The notes beneath the pieces are model-generated. The model did no database searches and was not told the DNA's origin. It saw only the letters and a list, made by a program, of their open reading frames with translations. The translations under genes and the position numbers were made by a program. Shown one piece after another: positions 32,911 to 34,751 of a stretch of 34,751 nt of DNA (the first letter of the stretch is position 1; each line of letters opens with the position of its first letter). Origin of the DNA: Nostocales cyanobacterium LEGE 12452 (GTDB taxonomy: Bacteria > Cyanobacteriota > Cyanobacteriia > Cyanobacteriales > Nostocaceae); the NCBI GenBank assembly GCA_015206945.1, contig JADEXV010000062.1, positions 1-34,751 of the forward strand, in the 5' to 3' direction.

Positions 32911-34751
32911 TTAAAATCGATAACCACCTTGAATTTGCATATCAAGCCCGTTCTCCCCCGTACCAATTTTAGATTGTATAAAAATATTATTATCTGTAAA
33001 ATTATATCTAAAAATAGCTCCGTAGTTTAGACCAGATAATCGGGTATTTAAACCCACATTTTTAGTAAAATAATTTTTAATATAAGCACCAACAGAGAAA
33101 TTTATACCAACTTTTTGTAAACCTTCTAACTCATAGAAAAGGCTTTTACCTAACTCTAAGTTAGTATTAATATTTAAACCTGTGCTAGTGCTAACTTCAC
33201 CACTAAACAGTGTTAAAAACTCACCATTGCTATTATCTTGAATAAAAGCTATTGCAGGCGCTAAAGAAAAACTTAGATGTTTTTCTTGATGATTAAAATA
33301 ATAGCTGAGTACAGTGGAAAAAGGATTATTGTTATTTGATGCACTATTCCAGTCAATTTTTAATGATGGTATGTGAGTGTTGACAGCTACAGGTTTTTTA
33401 TTTGAGTTTAACTGGACATGAGTTTTAATATAGTTAGCCAGAATACTGGCATATATACCTACAGATGGTTCTGCTAACCCTAAATTATTATTAGAAACTC
33501 CAGGCGCTGAGTTGGCATTTATATTAAACCAAGTTCCTAAGCTAGCGCTATAGTTTAAATCCCCAGCAGAACCCGCAGCTAATAATTCAACTGAAGGTAA
33601 AGAGAGATAACCATCAAAGCTTTTAAAACTCACACCTATGCGATCGACTCTGGTGAGTTCAAAATAATCGAATGCTAAATCAAATGTGCGGACTGGAATT
33701 GGTACTATAGTGTTATCTTCAGAATTAAATCGTTGTACAAATTGTCGTCCTTGGGAGTTAGTCAAAATAACTTCAGCACCGCTAGATTCGTTAATAGGAT
33801 TAATGTCAGTATTAGTCAAAGGCATCTGATTTCCTATGAAAGTCAGAGGGCCAAATCTTTCATTAGAAAGTCTGAGGGTTGAAAAGAATGTATCCCCTGG
33901 ATCTAAAAGTTCAACATCTCTTTGTAAAAATTGGACTGTGCGTTTATGATTTCCTGTTCTCAGTTCCAAAATACTAGAATTATTGGGAGTGATTTTACTC
34001 TGAAGTGTCATACTTCCAGACACTTGTTCTAGATCGCTGGTTGCATTAGAATAAGCTAAAGTACGATTTAGTCTGTTGTTAATTTGTCTTCTTTGATTTG
34101 GTGTAGACTTTGTATTTAATTCAACAAAACCTTCTCCGTTTTTAAAGCTTTCTCGTGCTTCTGCTAAACTTTCATTAATATTATCTATTTTAATGAATTC
34201 AAAGATTCCGCCTAATGCCAATCCTAAAGTAGAGTTAGCTGTTTGGATGCTATCAATACTAAAGTCACTTAAATTAGCTGTAATAGACAATCCTGGGCTA
34301 GAAAAAATATTAGAATAACTAGCACTAATTTTTTCTTTATCATATTGAACAATAGTACGGTTATGAGGATAGTTAACATATAATCTGTGCCAATTAGAAG
34401 TTGTTTGTGTCTCAGATAAAGTTTTAAATATGGGATCTCTTTTGCCGAAAGATACCCAAGATAAAGAATTTAAATAAGACAAGTCTCTCTCAAGTGGCGT
34501 CAAGTAAGGATTAACTGCTATATTTAATAAATCAAAATTATCAAATTCACCTATCTGGGCAATCTTAACACCGGGTAATGAAGAGACAGGAGCAGTAAAA
34601 CCAAAACCTTCACCCGTCAAGATATTTCCCCATAAAATACCAGTCGCTTCTAGAACACGATCGGGAATAATTTCGCCTAGTTTAAGTTGAACGCTTCCGC
34701 CATTTAGTAAAGGCTTTAAATTAGTGGTAGGAAAAGCTTGTAAAATTTTAA
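32911..34751 (-). CDS. Large probable outer-membrane beta-barrel protein (partial, N-terminus outside window)
   Basis: The frame is open from the right edge to a stop at 32911, at least 613 codons. A TTG at 34620 is only an internal codon, because reading continues upstream as EIIPDRVLEATGILWGN. The C-terminal half alternates polar and hydrophobic residues in strand-length runs (LNYSASLGTWFNIN, FSTVLSYYFN, INFSVGAYIKNYF, YGAIFRYNF) and ends in QGGYRF, the aromatic terminus of outer-membrane barrels. A middle part around GPLTFIGNQMPLTNTD and EVILTNSQGRQFV faintly recalls usher plug regions, but this is weak. It is Asn-rich and AT-rich. It is convergent with secreted protein B, 218 bp between stops. 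I cannot name the family; porin-like, usher-like or secretin-unrelated exporters are all possible. Confidence 0.7.
   Translation of the reverse strand, partial: KILQAFPTTNLKPLLNGGSVQLKLGEIIPDRVLEATGILWGNILTGEGFGFTAPVSSLPGVKIAQIGEFDNFDLLNIAVNPYLTPLERDLSYLNSLSWVSFGKRDPIFKTLSETQTTSNWHRLYVNYPHNRTIVQYDKEKISASYSNIFSSPGLSITANLSDFSIDSIQTANSTLGLALGGIFEFIKIDNINESLAEARESFKNGEGFVELNTKSTPNQRRQINNRLNRTLAYSNATSDLEQVSGSMTLQSKITPNNSSILELRTGNHKRTVQFLQRDVELLDPGDTFFSTLRLSNERFGPLTFIGNQMPLTNTDINPINESSGAEVILTNSQGRQFVQRFNSEDNTIVPIPVRTFDLAFDYFELTRVDRIGVSFKSFDGYLSLPSVELLAAGSAGDLNYSASLGTWFNINANSAPGVSNNNLGLAEPSVGIYASILANYIKTHVQLNSNKKPVAVNTHIPSLKIDWNSASNNNNPFSTVLSYYFNHQEKHLSFSLAPAIAFIQDNSNGEFLTLFSGEVSTSTGLNINTNLELGKSLFYELEGLQKVGINFSVGAYIKNYFTKNVGLNTRLSGLNYGAIFRYNFTDNNIFIQSKIGTGENGLDMQIQGGYRF

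Noticed and set aside
1..34751. CRISPR arrays, rRNA, prophage or complete insertion sequences
   Set aside because: No evenly spaced repeats, rRNA-like sequence, integrase, capsid or full transposase frame was found.

Overview
The window comes from a filamentous, heterocyst-type cyanobacterium close to Nostoc. The signs are: many HIP1 palindromes (GCGATCGC); TTAGGAG-type heptamer short tandem repeats; two psbA genes for photosystem II D1; a clock kinase SasA with a KaiB-like N-terminus; a CRR7-like NDH-1 factor; a cyanobacterial-type PEP carboxylase; and several cyanobacteria/plant DUF proteins (DUF3493, DUF2854, DUF1574). Nothing shows a prophage, a plasmid, an intact insertion sequence or a CRISPR array. 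It reads as ordinary chromosome with small non-autonomous repeats and some decayed sequence.

Layout. 1-2300: the 5' part of ppc (minus, runs off the left edge) and a small membrane protein. 2300-7350: a repeat-rich spacer, then a 1003-residue DUF1574/SGNH protein followed by an MBOAT acyltransferase; together they look like a polysaccharide O-acetylation pair. 7350-10950: two psbA genes separated by a Uma2-family nuclease gene, each psbA with its own terminator. 11200-15100: an ACT-domain malic enzyme and a PhoD-like metallophosphatase. 15100-17480: a beta-helix/SLH envelope protein. 17770-18380: a DUF3493 protein, tRNA-Thr(CGU) and a possible 49-residue protein. 18400-21150: two minus-strand envelope genes, a GDSL esterase with a PEP-CTERM tail and an SLH lipoprotein. 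21150-22680: a 1.5 kb stretch with no intact gene but coding-like decayed fragments. 22680-24950: sasA, convergent with a REC-GGDEF diguanylate cyclase. 25600-30340: CRR7-like protein, DUF2854 protein, a 57-residue protein, a lone receiver domain and ppk1. 31080-34751: two paralogous small secreted proteins and, convergent with them, a large probable outer-membrane barrel cut by the right edge.

How the genes relate. Photosynthesis and central carbon are represented by psbA x2, the CRR7-like protein, ppc and malic enzyme (the last two make and consume C4 acids). Phosphate storage and turnover are represented by ppk1 and the PhoD-like enzyme. Signalling is represented by SasA, REC-GGDEF and a single receiver. 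Much of the rest is cell envelope: DUF1574+MBOAT, three SLH or PEP-CTERM proteins and the terminal secreted-protein/barrel cluster. The best candidate for something undescribed is that last cluster. Second are the unusual second D1, with Trp at 126, Gln at 199 and Trp at 260, and the four-repeat DUF1574 protein.
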